This document shows, one piece after another, positions 1 through 9,420 of a stretch of 64,000 nt of DNA (the stretch's first letter is position 1; each line of letters opens with the position of its first letter). The stretch is taken from contig NC_059304.1 in the NCBI RefSeq assembly GCF_017591435.1, positions 29,260,520-29,324,519 of the forward strand, written 5' to 3'. Source of the stretch: Portunus trituberculatus. Its lineage: Eukaryota; Arthropoda; Malacostraca; Decapoda; Portunidae. A model generated the notes under the pieces. The model saw only the letters and a list, made by a program, of their open reading frames with translations, was not told the DNA's origin and did not search any database. Position numbers and translations under genes: made by a program.

Positions 1-86
1 AATAAATTTCCTAATAATTCCTGGTTTTATATCAATATTTTCTAAAGCTCTTAAACTACTCGTCGCACTGTTTGTAACAGGATTTC

Positions 87-368
87 CTATTCTTTCCTAG
101 TAAATACTGAAGAAAATTGTTCATTCAATAATTCTACTATGTCTTCATTTTGATCCACTACTACACCATCTTTTCTGAGTGGTCCAATCCTATCCTTATT
201 TCTTTTATCACTGACCTTGTAATAACTATATAATTTTTTGGGATCTTTATTCCCAGCTCTAGCTAGTTTTATCTCTGCCTGCCTTTTACTTTTTTTTATA
301 ACCTTACTCAAATCACCCCCCCCCTGTCTGTACCTAATCAAATCTACATCTTCCCCACTTTTCTGCAA
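87..368 (-). pseudogene. ORF2 linker between endonuclease and RT (N0)
   Basis: A 93-codon frame rich in Lys, Arg and Asp. It contains the pattern found ahead of the RT in CR1-like ORF2: a K-x-Y-x-Y-Y segment, then G-P-L-R-K-D-G, then L-N-E-Q-F-S-S-V-F-T. The frame stops at the low-coordinate end, but the reading continues degenerate to position 1. It follows the endonuclease piece at 344-870 in a different frame, so at least one indel separates them. No catalytic residue is expected here. Confidence 0.7.
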
Positions 369-870
369 ATCTCTGTATGCCCTCTCTTCTTCTCTCTGAT
401 CTGGCTACCTATCTCATGAGTCCACCATAATGGCTTCCTGTTTCTCTGCCTTATATCTTTGTAAGGGATACACTGCATCACTATACCCTTTACTACAACC
501 TTAAAAATATCCCACATCTCCTGTGCAGTTTTATTTCCAAAACTATCTTCCCAGTTTACCTCTCCTAATAACTGACGTAACCTACCATAATTGCCTTTCT
601 GATAGTTTGGGACTCTAGTCTTATTCACTATATTATCCCTACTGGAATTAATGATAAATCTAATTATATGATGGTCACTGTTTGCTAAAGTCTCTCCTAC
701 CTCAACTTCCTTTAAACAATGCTCAATATTTGTTAGTACTATGTCTAAAACCTTCCTCCCCCTAGTAGGTTTATCTACCATCTGCACTAAATAGTTATCC
801 TGAAAACTTTCCATAAACTTATTTTCACTAGCATCTCCTACCATCCTCTCCCAGTTTACTGATTTAAGAT
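344..870 (-). pseudogene. Endonuclease C-terminal half (N0 ORF2)
   Basis: APE-type endonuclease C-terminal motifs are readable: a G-D-F-N core near 870, K-P-T-R-G-R followed by L-D-I-V-L-T-N, and S-D-H-H near the end. The final S-D-H supplies the catalytic His in this family, so the active-site end is present. The ORF continues into a basic segment ending W-W-T-H-E-I. The endonuclease of non-LTR elements nicks the target for reverse transcription. It is disconnected from its N-terminal half by frameshifts at 870-1050, so it is dead. Confidence 0.75.
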
Positions 871-1050
871 TAAAATCCCCTAAGATAATTGTCTGACTAG
901 TACACCCCTATTTATCTCATCTACCATAAGGTTGTCTACATCTGCTGACTGGTTAGGTGGCCTATAAAAGCTCCTACTCTAATAACCTTACTTTTGTTTA
1001 CTCTAACATCCAGCCATAAGGACTCTACTCTGTTATCTACCTTAATACCA

Positions 1051-1290
1051 TTAACCTGACTGGAAATGAAGGATTTTTTTTACATAAATAACTACTCCTC
1101 CGCCTATCCTACCAATTCTCTGGTGTAAATACATAATGTATCCATCTACTTCATATTCTTTCCTATTTTCCCTAAACTTTTCCTCATTTACCCATGCCTC
1201 TGTGACACATACAACATCTAGGCCCTCCTCAACTATATAACTAGATAACTCGTCCTTCTTGTTCCTAAGACTCCTGGCATTTACAGCAGC
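1051..1290 (-). pseudogene. Endonuclease N-terminal half (N0 ORF2)
   Basis: It reads N-A-R-S-L-R-N-K, then D-V-V-C-V-T-E-A-W, then G-G-G-V-V-I-Y-V: the opening strands of an APE-like endonuclease, with the Asn and metal-binding Glu (T-E-A-W) present. The true start is not visible, because an upstream Met would fall in sequence that looks like BEL/Pao. It belongs with the pieces at 344-870 and 87-368. Confidence 0.75.
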
Positions 1291-1319
1291 AGGAAGGGAT
1301 AGTGACATCATAAAGACAT

Positions 1320-1706
1320 TGTGGGTGCAGTACTCATCGTGGTATCGGTTACGGAAAACCGTTTGCATGGCTCAGACGATTCATACAATGGTGCGTAGCA
1401 AGATCCAACAAGACTGCATGTGACAAAGGCCAGTTGTCAGTAGGAGATATGGAAAAGGCTCGTCTGGCAATTCTACAGGCTACACAACTAAGACGCTTTC
1501 CTCAAGAGGTGAGCATGTTGAAAAGGGGGCGACAAATTACTACTGGCCCTTTGTATAGACTGGAGCCTTATCTAGATAACGAAGGACTGTTACGAGTAGG
1601 GAGTAGACTAGACTATGCTATCCTCCATCCAGACCACAAGAACTCCATCTTGCTCCCTAAAGACGGATTTATCACGGAGCTCATAATCAGGAACGACACT
1701 CAATAA
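1320..1706 (+). pseudogene. BEL/Pao polyprotein: region before integrase
   Basis: A W-Y-R-L piece in one frame near 1335 passes by a frameshift into A-W-L-R-R-F-I-Q-W-C, the conserved stretch before the BEL/Pao integrase. The open segment from 1434 carries R-V-G-S-R-L-D-Y-A and then I-L-L-P-K, also typical of this linker. A TAA at 1704-1706 ends it inside the zinc-binding part of the integrase; the usual first His of the HHCC finger reads as Gln next to it. The frame after the stop is unchanged. Confidence 0.8.
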
Positions 1707-1733
1707 GGTCTGGTCACTGGGCGAGAACACACC

Positions 1734-2531
1734 TTGGCCGTGTTGCGAGAGGACTACTGGATACCGAAAGGACGCCTTACTATCGACAAGATCCTCCGCA
1801 CGTGTGTGATCTGCCGACGATGTAAGTGGAAACCGCTAGAGCAGAGGCAAGCAAACCTGCCTGAGGATCGCTTCATACCAGGAGAGAGGCCATTCACTTA
1901 TATGGGAACAGACTGCTTCGGACCTTTCATAGTGAAACGAGGCCCGACACGAGCAAAAGGATGGGGTTGTCTCTTCACATGCCTGACCTCTCGTGCCATA
2001 CACTTGGAAGTTCTCCCATCACTGGACGCAGACTCATTCATCAACATGTTAAGCAGATTGAGTTCCCGCAGAGGAACCCCAAGACGCCTGAGGTCTGACA
2101 ATGGGACGAACCTGGTTGACGCTCACAGAGAATTGCGGGAGGCAAAGAACATTTGGAATGACAGCAAACGGATAAGAGATAAACTCCTACAACGAGAGAT
2201 AGAATGGGAGTTCATCCCACCTGCAGCCCCTCACATGGGTGGAGTCTGGGAACGTCAAATCCGCACTGTAAAGAAGGTGCTCTTGGCGGTGGTTGGTAAT
2301 CAGATACTTGATGATGAATGACTTTCCACCTTTTTCTGCATCGTGGAAGAGATAATAAATGGGCGACCCCTCACCCCAGTCTCAGACAACCCGAAAGATC
2401 TAGAAGCACTCACACCCCTCCAACTTCTCCGACTGGAAGGCAATACGCCAACGCCCAGGGATGACATATCGGTGGCAAAGACATACCGAAGGCGATGGAA
2501 ACATGCACAGTTCCTGGCAGATCAGTTCTAG
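1734..2531 (+). pseudogene. BEL/Pao integrase, DDE core
   Basis: This is the retroviral-type integrase of a BEL/Pao element, which joins retrotransposon cDNA ends to target DNA. Visible pieces are Y-W-I-P-K-G-R, the finger cysteines C-V-I-C-R-R-C, first catalytic Asp in G-T-D-C-F-G-P, second in R-S-D-N-G-T-N, and Glu in G-G-V-W-E-R. All three catalytic acids are therefore present. The frame is interrupted by TGA at 2319-2321 and TAG at 2529-2531, yet reading resumes in the same frame each time (R-P-L-T-P-V follows the TGA). Substitution rather than indel decay is the main damage. Confidence 0.9.
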
Positions 2532-2540
2532 AAACGATGG

Positions 2541-2792
2541 GTGAAGGAGTATTTACCAACCCTGCGCTGGAGGCAGAAAGCCATTAAGAGCCACCACAAC
2601 CTGAAAGTCGGTGATGTGGTCATCATAGCAGGACACCCCCTCCCAAGAAGTCAGTGGTTATTAGGGAGAGTCCTCAAAACAATGCCTAGCGCAGACAGCC
2701 TTGTGCGAAAGGCCAAAGTGCAGACAAAGGAGTCAGTATTGGTGCGCCCAATTGCAAAACTCTGTCTGCTGGAAGGGGTCGGGAGCCTCTGA
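2541..2792 (+). pseudogene. BEL/Pao C-terminal domain (DUF5641 type)
   Basis: It continues in the integrase frame after a TAG where a Trp codon is expected (F-stop-K-R-W). It carries E-Y-L-P-T-L-R-W-R-Q-K, V-G-D-V-V-I-I, W-L-L-G-R-V and V-R-P-I-A-K-L-C-L-L-E, the standard chromo-like end of BEL/Pao polyproteins. A stop follows just before the polypurine tract, as expected for an intact 3' end. Confidence 0.85.
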
Positions 2793-2813
2793 AGGTATTT
2801 TGGGCGAAGCCCG

Positions 2814-2823
2814 ACAGGGGGAG
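2814..2823 (+). other. Polypurine tract of BEL/Pao element
   Basis: A purine run (CAGGGGGAG) directly precedes the TGTTATC that opens the LTR. This is the expected plus-strand primer position. Confidence 0.7.
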
Positions 2824-3572
2824 TGTTATCGCCGTGGCGCAGAAACAAAGCATGCGTAAGTTTGAGGTACTGGATTAAAAGTAAAATGTGGAGCAGCATC
2901 ACAAGGATAGTACATAATGAGTACATATAGGAGTAAAGGTGAGAAGTATACATCACATGTGTTTACAAAACTGTCGGCCGTTAATGGAAGGGATGCTGAG
3001 CTGGGCCTACATGACGGAGAGAGTACGACCCTAGGGGTCGCGAGGGCGCTCGGGACAGATAAGAACATAGAGAGTTCCTGATGATGACAAAGGAACGAGG
3101 CCCCAGATTACACCCCAGCACCTCAGGAAGGGGCAGACTATGTTTCGACCCCACAGAGGAAGGTGAGGTGTGGTGAAGGCGAGGAAGGTCGAGCTCACCC
3201 TTGTCTTATAGAAGACCCCAAACACGTAAGTTAGCTGTCATCCCCCTTTGGTCGTTCACATGTACGAGTAATGAAAATGATATGATAACACCTTGATGAC
3301 TGCTGTTTGTGCCTATGTTGTGTTAGTCATAATTCGCTCCTAGATGGTGTTACGTAGGAGGCGTGATTGAGATATGAGTAAAGATAAAGTAATTCTGGTA
3401 TTAAGACAAGTTATCATTGTAGCAATTAAGCTGAAATGTCATTGTAAACGTTGTTGAAATGATTTTGTAACTGCCGGTGTACTTGTTGACGTAACTGTGT
3501 TCTCACAGGTTGTTGACCGAATGAAATAAATATTCAAGTCAAACGTGACGGGTCTGCTGTTCACCTTTAACA
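2824..3572 (+). repeat. 3' LTR of BEL/Pao element
   Basis: It starts TGTTATCGCC immediately after the polypurine tract and ends ACCTTTAACA, giving TG...CA borders and about 749 bp. An AATAAA lies at 3525-3530, close to the end, as a likely polyadenylation signal. There is no second LTR in the window to compare with, so the right border is inferred from the CA end and the start of the family D sequence. Confidence 0.65.
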
Positions 3573-3815
3573 GTCTCATACACCCCCATGAATACCTTCA
3601 GCCTTTTCCTTACTCATAACCTACACTGGAAACTATACATCTCATCATCTCTTGCTAAAAATAGCTTACATGAAGTTAAACATTCTGAGGTGTCTCTGCC
3701 AATTTTTCTCACCACCCCCCAACTGCTTACTCTTTACAAGGGCCTCATCTGCCCATGCATGGTAATACTCTTTGCATGCATGGTGGAGAGAGGTTCACTC
3801 ACACAGTTCTATTAA
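3573..3815 (+). pseudogene. Non-LTR family D (copy D1), RT C-terminal region, left part
   Basis: The translation (L-F-L-T-H-N-L-H-W-K-L, then L-L-T-L-Y-K-G-L-I-C-P) matches the D2 copy at 61240-61430 segment by segment. This is the region after the RT catalytic site of a jockey/I-style ORF2. The match stops at the TTAA at 3812-3815 and resumes at 5067, so the copy is split by the piggyBac-type insertion between them. Confidence 0.75.
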
Positions 3816-5066
3816 TCCTTAAACGGGAACATGACTCCATCTGGAGCCACAAGTTAGTGGTTTTAAAAAAGCACGCCATTTTTCACCTGCACCTGGCTCC
3901 AAGGTGTATGGGTGTGAGTCGAGTGTCTGTTGGTGATCAGATCTAAAGGAGGACAACTGGGCTCCTTGCTGGCAATGCTCTATCCTTCCTAGGTAAAGGC
4001 TGTGACACCAGGTGGACCTACAAAGTCTGTTTGTGAAATATTAACTCCTGAACATACATAGGGGGGGAAAACATTGTTTATAGGCCTGTATATATGATAT
4101 CATTAATCATCGATTATGGGAGGCATATGCCAGGAGGCATGTCGCCTTACCCACCCTATGACACCACTCTAGGCAGTAACACCTCGTGAGTCTCCATGCA
4201 GGTTCCATGTGGTATACAGGGCCGTAATACCTCTAACTCATGCTAAATATGTTTGCTGGGATTTGATAAGAGTCAGGTAGAGATATTCTCTCAATCTACA
4301 TGTGTGTAATAGTTTTTATTTTTATTTTTTTCTGGTATCTTTGATAGGTAAATTTGACACGTTGCATCCCTGTGGATTGTGTGATGAGAGAATACAGCAG
4401 CTGTTGGCTGAAAAACTGGTGCAATAACATTCATTGAAGCCTATCAGCCAGTCAAAGCTGACTTGGTTATTTATAGATAATCAAAATTTTCAGGAATCAG
4501 TAAGACACTTTCTTTTGTTCAGAGCACCACAATTAGGATGCAGAGCATACAATCTATAAATAATTTTGAAATAATGGTTTTAGTAACATGTTCAAGCAAA
4601 GATTATCACGAAAAACCATGTTGCGTGCATGCATGTTGTTTATTTGTTTATATACCTGTTTATTTATCAAAATGAACAACAAAAATTTTTCATTTTCATT
4701 AAGTCAGAGCACCATAATTGGGAAGCTAATTAGGAATCATACATTATTTCTTAAAAAGAGTAACCATTTTAGTTAGAATTTTTTTTTTTTACTTTTATTT
4801 CAAAAGAATTCTTATTTATACACTATATGGCAGTCACTTTTTTTTCTTTTTACTTTTTTTTTAATAAATCATGAAAATTAAATATGAACATAAATGTGTT
4901 TGTTTTTACTTTCATTGTTCTAGAAGATGTTTTCTTTTTCAAATCTGATCAAGTGTAACTCAATAAAGATAATCCATATATTTTCTTTTTCAATATTTTT
5001 GCTGTGGGTCCAAATGGAGTCAGGATACAATTAGTGTGAGTCAAATTGGGCATTTCCATTTGAGGG
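3816..5066. mobile_element. piggyBac-type MITE (P1), 1,251 bp
   Basis: It is flanked by TTAA at 3812-3815 and 5067-5070. The ends hold 14-bp terminal inverted repeats (3816-3829 and 5053-5066, 10/14 matching) and 19-bp internal inverted repeats (3833-3851 and 5003-5021, 17/19 matching). Spacers are 3 bp on the left and 31 bp on the right. This asymmetry matches the published end layout of lepidopteran piggyBac. No transposase is encoded; the longest interior frame (4588-4776) has no recognisable domain. The host sequence, a family D retrotransposon, reads through once the element and one TTAA are removed. Confidence 0.85.
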
Positions 5067-5516
5067 TTAAATAGGGTAGAATCAAAAGCTTATCGTCTCA
5101 TCAATTCCCCTCCTCTGACTGACTATCTTCAACCACTTTCTCACCTCCAGAATGTTGCATCTCTTGCTATCTTCTACTGCTATTTTCATGGTAACTGTCC
5201 TTTTGATCTTACAAACTGCATACCTCCCCTCCTGCAGTCTTGCTGCACAAGGCTTTCTTTTACCTCTCACCCCTATTCTGTCCAACTCCCTAATGCAAGA
5301 GTTAACCAGTACTCTCAATCATTCATACCTTTCTCTGATAAACTCTGGAACTGCCTACCTGTGTCTGTATTTCCAACTTCCTATGACTAGACTTCTTTCA
5401 AGAGGAGAGTCTCAAGACATTTATCCCTTTCTTTTGGTTTACTCTATAGGACCTCTATGGGGACTGGCAACCAAGAGAGCCTTTTTTTTCCAGCTGTCTC
5501 CTCTTAAATAGAAAAA
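5067..5516 (+). pseudogene. Non-LTR family D (copy D1), 3' end
   Basis: It continues D1 after the MITE. R-V-E-S-K-A-Y-like and N-A-R-V-N-Q-Y-S-Q-S-F-like segments read across several frames, then an L-W-N-C-L-P-V-S-V-F region, as in D2 at 61440-61800. Frames shift repeatedly. The copy ends near 5516 with A-rich sequence and no long poly(A). Confidence 0.7.
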
Positions 5517-6467
5517 TATTAAATGAAAACTGAACAAGAAAAAAAATTTTGAAAGGAAAACTAAAATAAAATATACAACTTTTTCTTTTTCAAAGAGAAA
5601 GAGTTGATATAAAGCTATCTAACCTTCACACATAGAGGATGATATGTTCAATCACTTATTCAGGATGTAAAAAAAAAAAAAAAAAAAAAGTACTTTGTAA
5701 CAATACTTCTAATGTAATGTATATACTGTTGAAATCAATGTTGCTGTCTTCAGATAATTTGGTATCATCTGAAGTACTATGGTATATCAAATCTATACTA
5801 AGAGTTTAGGCATGATCCCTTGAAAATTTTCCTCACTACTGTTCTGCAAAATCTTTCTGTCTAATATATCAACTATTCATTGGTTCAAGATTAATCTGAA
5901 TACATTAATTTCTTATTCCTGAGGTAAAATACAATGAATGTTTAATTTCTTTGAGAATAATACCAATGACTTAAGTGTATATACCATGACTTTGACTTTG
6001 TGAAGATCATACAATGACTACCCATGGTAGGTCAGGTGAAGGGAAGTGACGAAGATCACTTTATTTGGATACCACCTATAATGAAAATTTCCTCTCCCAC
6101 ATCTCTGCTGCATTCATTTATGTGCTTTGACATTGCAAGAATGAGCTTTGATTAAAAAAAATAGAAGGAAAGGAAACAGAGGAGCTTTAATAAAGCTTAT
6201 TTTCAAATCATCACAGGCACAACAAAAGTAGATTTGATAGGGCAATAGAAAACCAAATCCCTAAGGGTGACACACCTGAATGCTCAGTAAAGAATAAACT
6301 TACTGTAATTCAAATTTCTATTCAGACACTAATGTTATGATAACCAAATGCTGAAGTTCCAAGATCTTAAATCACATAAACAGGATAAAAAGCAAGAGGG
6401 CAGCTTAAGAGAAAAAAAAAGTCAGATTACTGGAATAAAAAGAAAGTATATCAAGCTAGAGACTCAC
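5517..6467. other. Single-copy AT-rich DNA, probable intron
   Basis: No retroelement or TIR match to anything else in the window. It holds a 21-bp A run at 5669-5689 and otherwise no coding signal. It lies directly downstream (minus strand) of the RYBP-like exon. I looked here for the next RYBP exon and did not find one. Confidence 0.5.
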
Positions 6468-6587
6468 CTTGTAGATGTTCCTTTTCGTACATCACACATA
6501 AGACATTTGAAGGCCTCTGGGGAATTTCGATAGGTGCAGACACTGCAGTCCCACATATTTTCTTCCTTATTCGTGCGCTTCACCCTC
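6468..6587 (-). CDS. RYBP: RYBP/YAF2-type zinc-finger exon (internal exon)
   Basis: A 120-bp internal exon: 39 whole codons plus a split codon at each end. The encoded peptide has the RanBP2-type finger pattern W-x-C-x2-C-x3-N-x6-C-x2-C (W-D-C-S-V-C ... F-K-C-L-M-C), then D-V-R-K-G-T-S-T-R, which is diagnostic of RYBP/YAF2. In other animals this protein binds RING1 and ubiquitylated H2A in variant Polycomb PRC1; the finger is the ubiquitin-binding part. A CAG acceptor precedes 6587 and GTGAGT follows 6468 (minus strand). All four zinc Cys and the Trp are intact and there is no stop, so it looks constrained. The other exons are not visible here. A lone processed copy is unlikely because both splice signals are present. 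Confidence 0.85.
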
Positions 6588-7711
6588 CTGCAACACCACC
6601 ACAGTCCTTAGTGGGGAACCACAGGAAATGGGAAGGTAGGAACAAAAAGTACAGATGGAATATAGAGTTGAGAATAAAGAAAACTGGTGGACAAAAGATC
6701 TGATGCAAAAGGAAAATATGATGAAGTGGATGGTACTTGAAAGTACATAAACACAACTTTCAAGAACTTTCAAATATTGCTAAACCATGAAATCTCTCCA
6801 TATAAATCACAATTACACAGGATAACTTCACACTCATCTTTTTCAAATCTTTGGTCTTATTAGATAAATACATTTTTGACTAATGTATACAGTGGAACTT
6901 AGATCCCAAAATCCCCCACTATAAAAATAAATCGGTTGACAAACCAAATTTCTTAACAAATTTCTTCGTCCAAAACAAAAATTTTATCCACAAACAGAGT
7001 TGCTGTCTTTGGCAAGAGATGGCATTGCACTGAGTATCAGTTGTTCTCATGGTACCACACCATAAACAGTTTTTCTTGTGGTACCTCTTTTTTTTTTTTT
7101 CTTTTTACATTAAATTGGCCCTTAATATGCTTCCCAAGATAGTAAAATATGTTAGTGATAATGGTGTTAAGAAGCCTAAGCATATTACAATACAAACAAG
7201 GAAAGCCATACATGCAAAGCATATTAAAAATAATAGTATTGTTCAATCCACATGACGATAAACAGTAAATAAGAACTTTATTACAAATATGGAACACAAA
7301 AAAAAAATTATTTTGAAGATGCTTTTGCTGGTATGACAAGTCTTGGGAGTCATGAGATTCAGTGAGATATTTGTTTGGGCCACCATATTTGATATCATAG
7401 CTGATCACAACACAGATGTGCATCATCTCCAGGACAGTTTTTGATGCATGATGAACATCATCAAGAAGATCAGCATGCTCTGCCTTAGTGTCAGTTAGAT
7501 GCTGTTACTATAGCAACAACGATCCTTTGTTTGTTCCAGCTGACAGGTGCACGAAAGCATTTGTTTGAGGATACATACATGCTGCAGGAACCGTGGGGTG
7601 TCTGCCAAGTGATTCTCTCAAGCGTAGCCTTGGAGTATAGGAATAGATTAATCTGTTTTATATTGATTCCTAGGGTGAAAATGGTTTTGATTCATGAACA
7701 TTTCAGATATA
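6588..7711. other. Single-copy DNA upstream of RYBP-like exon, with possible MITE remnants
   Basis: Mostly unrecognised sequence. CAGTGGAACTTAGATCCC near 6890, preceded by TA, resembles a pogo/Tigger-type terminus, but no matching right end was found. A Lys-rich plus-strand frame at 7049-7255 has a faint resemblance to a Tigger N-terminus. Both are too weak to call. Confidence 0.35.
7037..7500 (-). CDS. Unrecognised open frame, possible exon
   Basis: A minus-strand frame is open from about 7500 (preceded by TAG and TAA) to 7037. Its upstream part is of ordinary composition, with D-T-K-A-E-H-A-D-L-L-D-D-V-H-H-A-S-K-T-V-L-E-M-M as scattered features. The distal part is low-complexity (Lys and Phe-rich). 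An AG precedes the open stretch but the pyrimidine tract is poor and no clean donor was seen. It could be a host exon, a decayed transposase piece or chance. I do not recognise a family. Confidence 0.2.
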
Positions 7712-8018
7712 CAGGCAAGCCCTGCTTAACGAAGGTTTACACAACGAAATTTCACTACAAAGAAGGTTTCATTTTGCTACCATCTGCTCGTTTAACGAAC
7801 ACCAAACTCGCTTTAACGAAGTTTTATCCAGGTAATTTTTCCAAGTTTGAAAGGCCCGTAGTATCACGCAAGCTGACAGGCTTTTGAATACACCAGCATC
7901 TTTGGTGGACAACACATGCACCACTCACTCCCCCTGTTCAAAACTAACAGCGTCAGCAGCAGCTCGTCTTCCCTCGCTCAATTTATCACCAAAACGCCCT
8001 GCAAAGTCGCCTGTTAGT
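7712..8018 (+). mobile_element. Tigger-like family T fragment (T1), left end
   Basis: It starts CAGGCAAGCCCTGCTTAACG after a TA and follows the family T consensus (TTTAACGAACACC..., TTTTATCCAGGTAATTTTT). It reaches the codons for K-R-P-A at the transposase start, where the match stops at the CR1-like ORF1 of E1. The right end is missing. T2 at 16171 and T3 at 42899 are the comparison copies. Confidence 0.75.
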
Positions 8019-8559
8019 TTCCTCCCTCAATCCTGTTATGATCATGCATTTTTTCTTTTCAGCAATATCTCTCACCATATACTCATTTTCCTTTAGTGCC
8101 TTTACCATTTCACTCTGCGTAATCACTTTATTTTCTTCTTCCTGCTTTTTCACTATCTCCCTAAATGACCTTTGTACCTCCTGATGTTCATGGTTCACTT
8201 CTTTCATCCTGGCATCAATTAGGTTAAGGCATTCCTCCTTCCTCAAGTCCCCTTCGGATATTTTCTTCTCCATTTCTAGGAGTTTAGCCTTCATCTCGTC
8301 ACATTGTTTCCTTAGTTGTTGGTTTTCTTTCTCCATTTCCACTTTTTCTCTCAATAGCTCTTTGTTCTCTATCGTTAACAAATTGATTTCTTTTTTTAAG
8401 GAATCGTTCTCAGCTATGACTCTATCCAGTTTTTCTTCTATGGAAAAAATGTTTAGGAACTTACTTTCTAATGCCTGAATTCTTGCATCCATATCTAATT
8501 TCTCCAGTCCTCTTGGAGTAGTCACGAACCCTTCAAAGTCCTGGGCTTGGACGCCATGA
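8018..8559 (-). pseudogene. CR1-like ORF1 fragment (E1), coiled-coil protein
   Basis: A 170-residue Glu/Lys-rich frame with heptad-like Leu spacing is a long coiled coil, ending in R-D-I-A-E-K-K-K-C-M-I-I-T-G-L-R-E-E. That end matches the start of the C-terminal domain in families A and B. ORF1 proteins of CR1/L1-type elements bind element RNA as trimers through such coils. The start Met lies near 8554, with a 1-base slip just after it. It is cut at the 3' side by T1, which normal retrotransposition cannot produce, so a deletion or later rearrangement is implied. Confidence 0.7.
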
Positions 8560-9126
8560 TTGTTGTATTTACCTAGTTGTAGTTTTACAGGGCCTGGGCT
8601 TTATGCTTATGTGGCCCCGTCTCCATATCTACACTTATCCAATCTTACTTTAAAAGTATGCACACTAGTTGCAGACACTACTTCTTCATTTAAACTGTTC
8701 CACGTCTCAATACATCTCTGCTGGAAACTATATTTAATATCTCTCAGACATCTTCCTTTTCTCAGCTTTTTACTATGCGATCTTGTGCTTCGGATGTCAT
8801 ATTCTTCTCTCAAGATCAGTTTCTCATTATCCACTTGGTCCATTCCATTGATCAATTTATAAACTTGTATGAGGTCTCCTCTCTCCCTTCTTTGTTCCAG
8901 GGTTGGTAGATCCATAGCCTTTAGTCTCTCCTCATATGTCATCCCTTCAAATTCTGGAACCATTCTTGTAGCTATTTTTGTAGCCTCTCAATTTCCTTAT
9001 GTGTTTCTTTTATGAGGGTCCACACTACTGCATATTCCAATCTGGGTCTTATTATAGTACTTATCAATTTCTTCATCATTTCTTTGTCCATGTAGTGAAA
9101 TGCTACTCCAATATTCCTTAGCAAAT

Positions 9127-9130
<4 letters not shown>
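8560..9130 (-). mobile_element. CR1-like family B 3' end (B1)
   Basis: A 5'-truncated copy: the last part of ORF2 (from R-P-R-L-E-Y on) plus 3' UTR ending in the ACAACTAGGTAAATA tail. The RT C-terminal frame 8607-8963 reads M-V-P-E-F-E-G-M-T-Y-E-E-R-L-K and P-T-L-E-Q-R-R-E-R-G-D-L-I, ending K-C-R-Y-G-D-G. The 5' truncation point abuts the (TG)n tract that belongs to the tail of A1. Confidence 0.85.

Positions 9131-9207
<77 letters not shown>
9131..9207. repeat. (TG)n array, tail of A1
   Basis: 77 bp of near-perfect TG. On the minus strand it is (CA)n directly following the A1 tail repeat and preceding truncated B1. Confidence 0.9.
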
Positions 9208-9211
<4 letters not shown>

Positions 9212-9279
9212 TACCTAATTGTATTTACCTAATTGTAACATACGGAAAAGAGCTATGCTGTGTGTGTTTTTCTTAAAAT

Positions 9280-9281
<2 letters not shown>

Positions 9282-9317
<36 letters not shown>
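9282..9317. repeat. (TG)n inside A1 3' region
   Basis: 36 bp of TG sits where A2 and A3 carry about 230 bp of ORF2 end and 3' UTR. It marks an internal deletion or replacement. Confidence 0.85.
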
Positions 9318-9318
<1 letters not shown>

Positions 9319-9420
9319 AAGTGCATTCTTTTCAGTCTGTCTTCATAAGTCAAATCTCTTAAGTCAGGCACCATTTTGTTGCAGCCCTCTGTACTTTCTC
9401 TAGTTTCCTTATGTGTTTCT

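Larger units (their letters stand above)
1..1300 (-). mobile_element. CR1/L2-like non-LTR retrotransposon fragment (N0)
   Basis: Three minus-strand frames line up as the endonuclease N-terminus, endonuclease C-terminus and endonuclease-to-RT linker of one non-LTR element. It reads 5' to 3' from about 1290 down and runs off the left edge, so the RT lies outside the window. Frames are broken between 870 and 1050. Its sequence differs from families A, B and C further right, so it is a separate family. The 5' side abuts the BEL/Pao reading frame with no visible UTR, so one element probably interrupts the other. The clade is inferred from endonuclease and linker style. Confidence 0.8.
1301..3572 (+). 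mobile_element. BEL/Pao LTR retrotransposon, 3' half
   Basis: The order is the end of the RT/RNase H-to-integrase linker, integrase, the C-terminal BEL/Pao domain (DUF5641 type), a polypurine tract and a long terminal repeat. Gag, protease and RT are missing, as is the 5' LTR, so this is a 5'-truncated relic. The left border is set by the adjoining CR1-like fragment. No env-like frame was seen after the integrase. Confidence 0.85.

Noticed and set aside
2824..3225. Minus-strand frames in the LTR as a gene
   Set aside because: No family resemblance; they overlap the LTR and are chance antisense frames.
5082..5318. Minus-strand frame as a zinc-finger-like protein
   Set aside because: Antisense of the D1 C-terminal region, which has a paralogue (D2) on the plus strand.
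6348..6533. Plus-strand frame overlapping the RYBP-like exon
   Set aside because: Antisense shadow; the minus strand carries the conserved finger and splice sites.
7986..8525. Possible myosin- or kinesin-like coiled-coil host protein
   Set aside because: Its C-terminal end matches ORF1 of CR1-like families A and B, and it is placed like an element ORF1.
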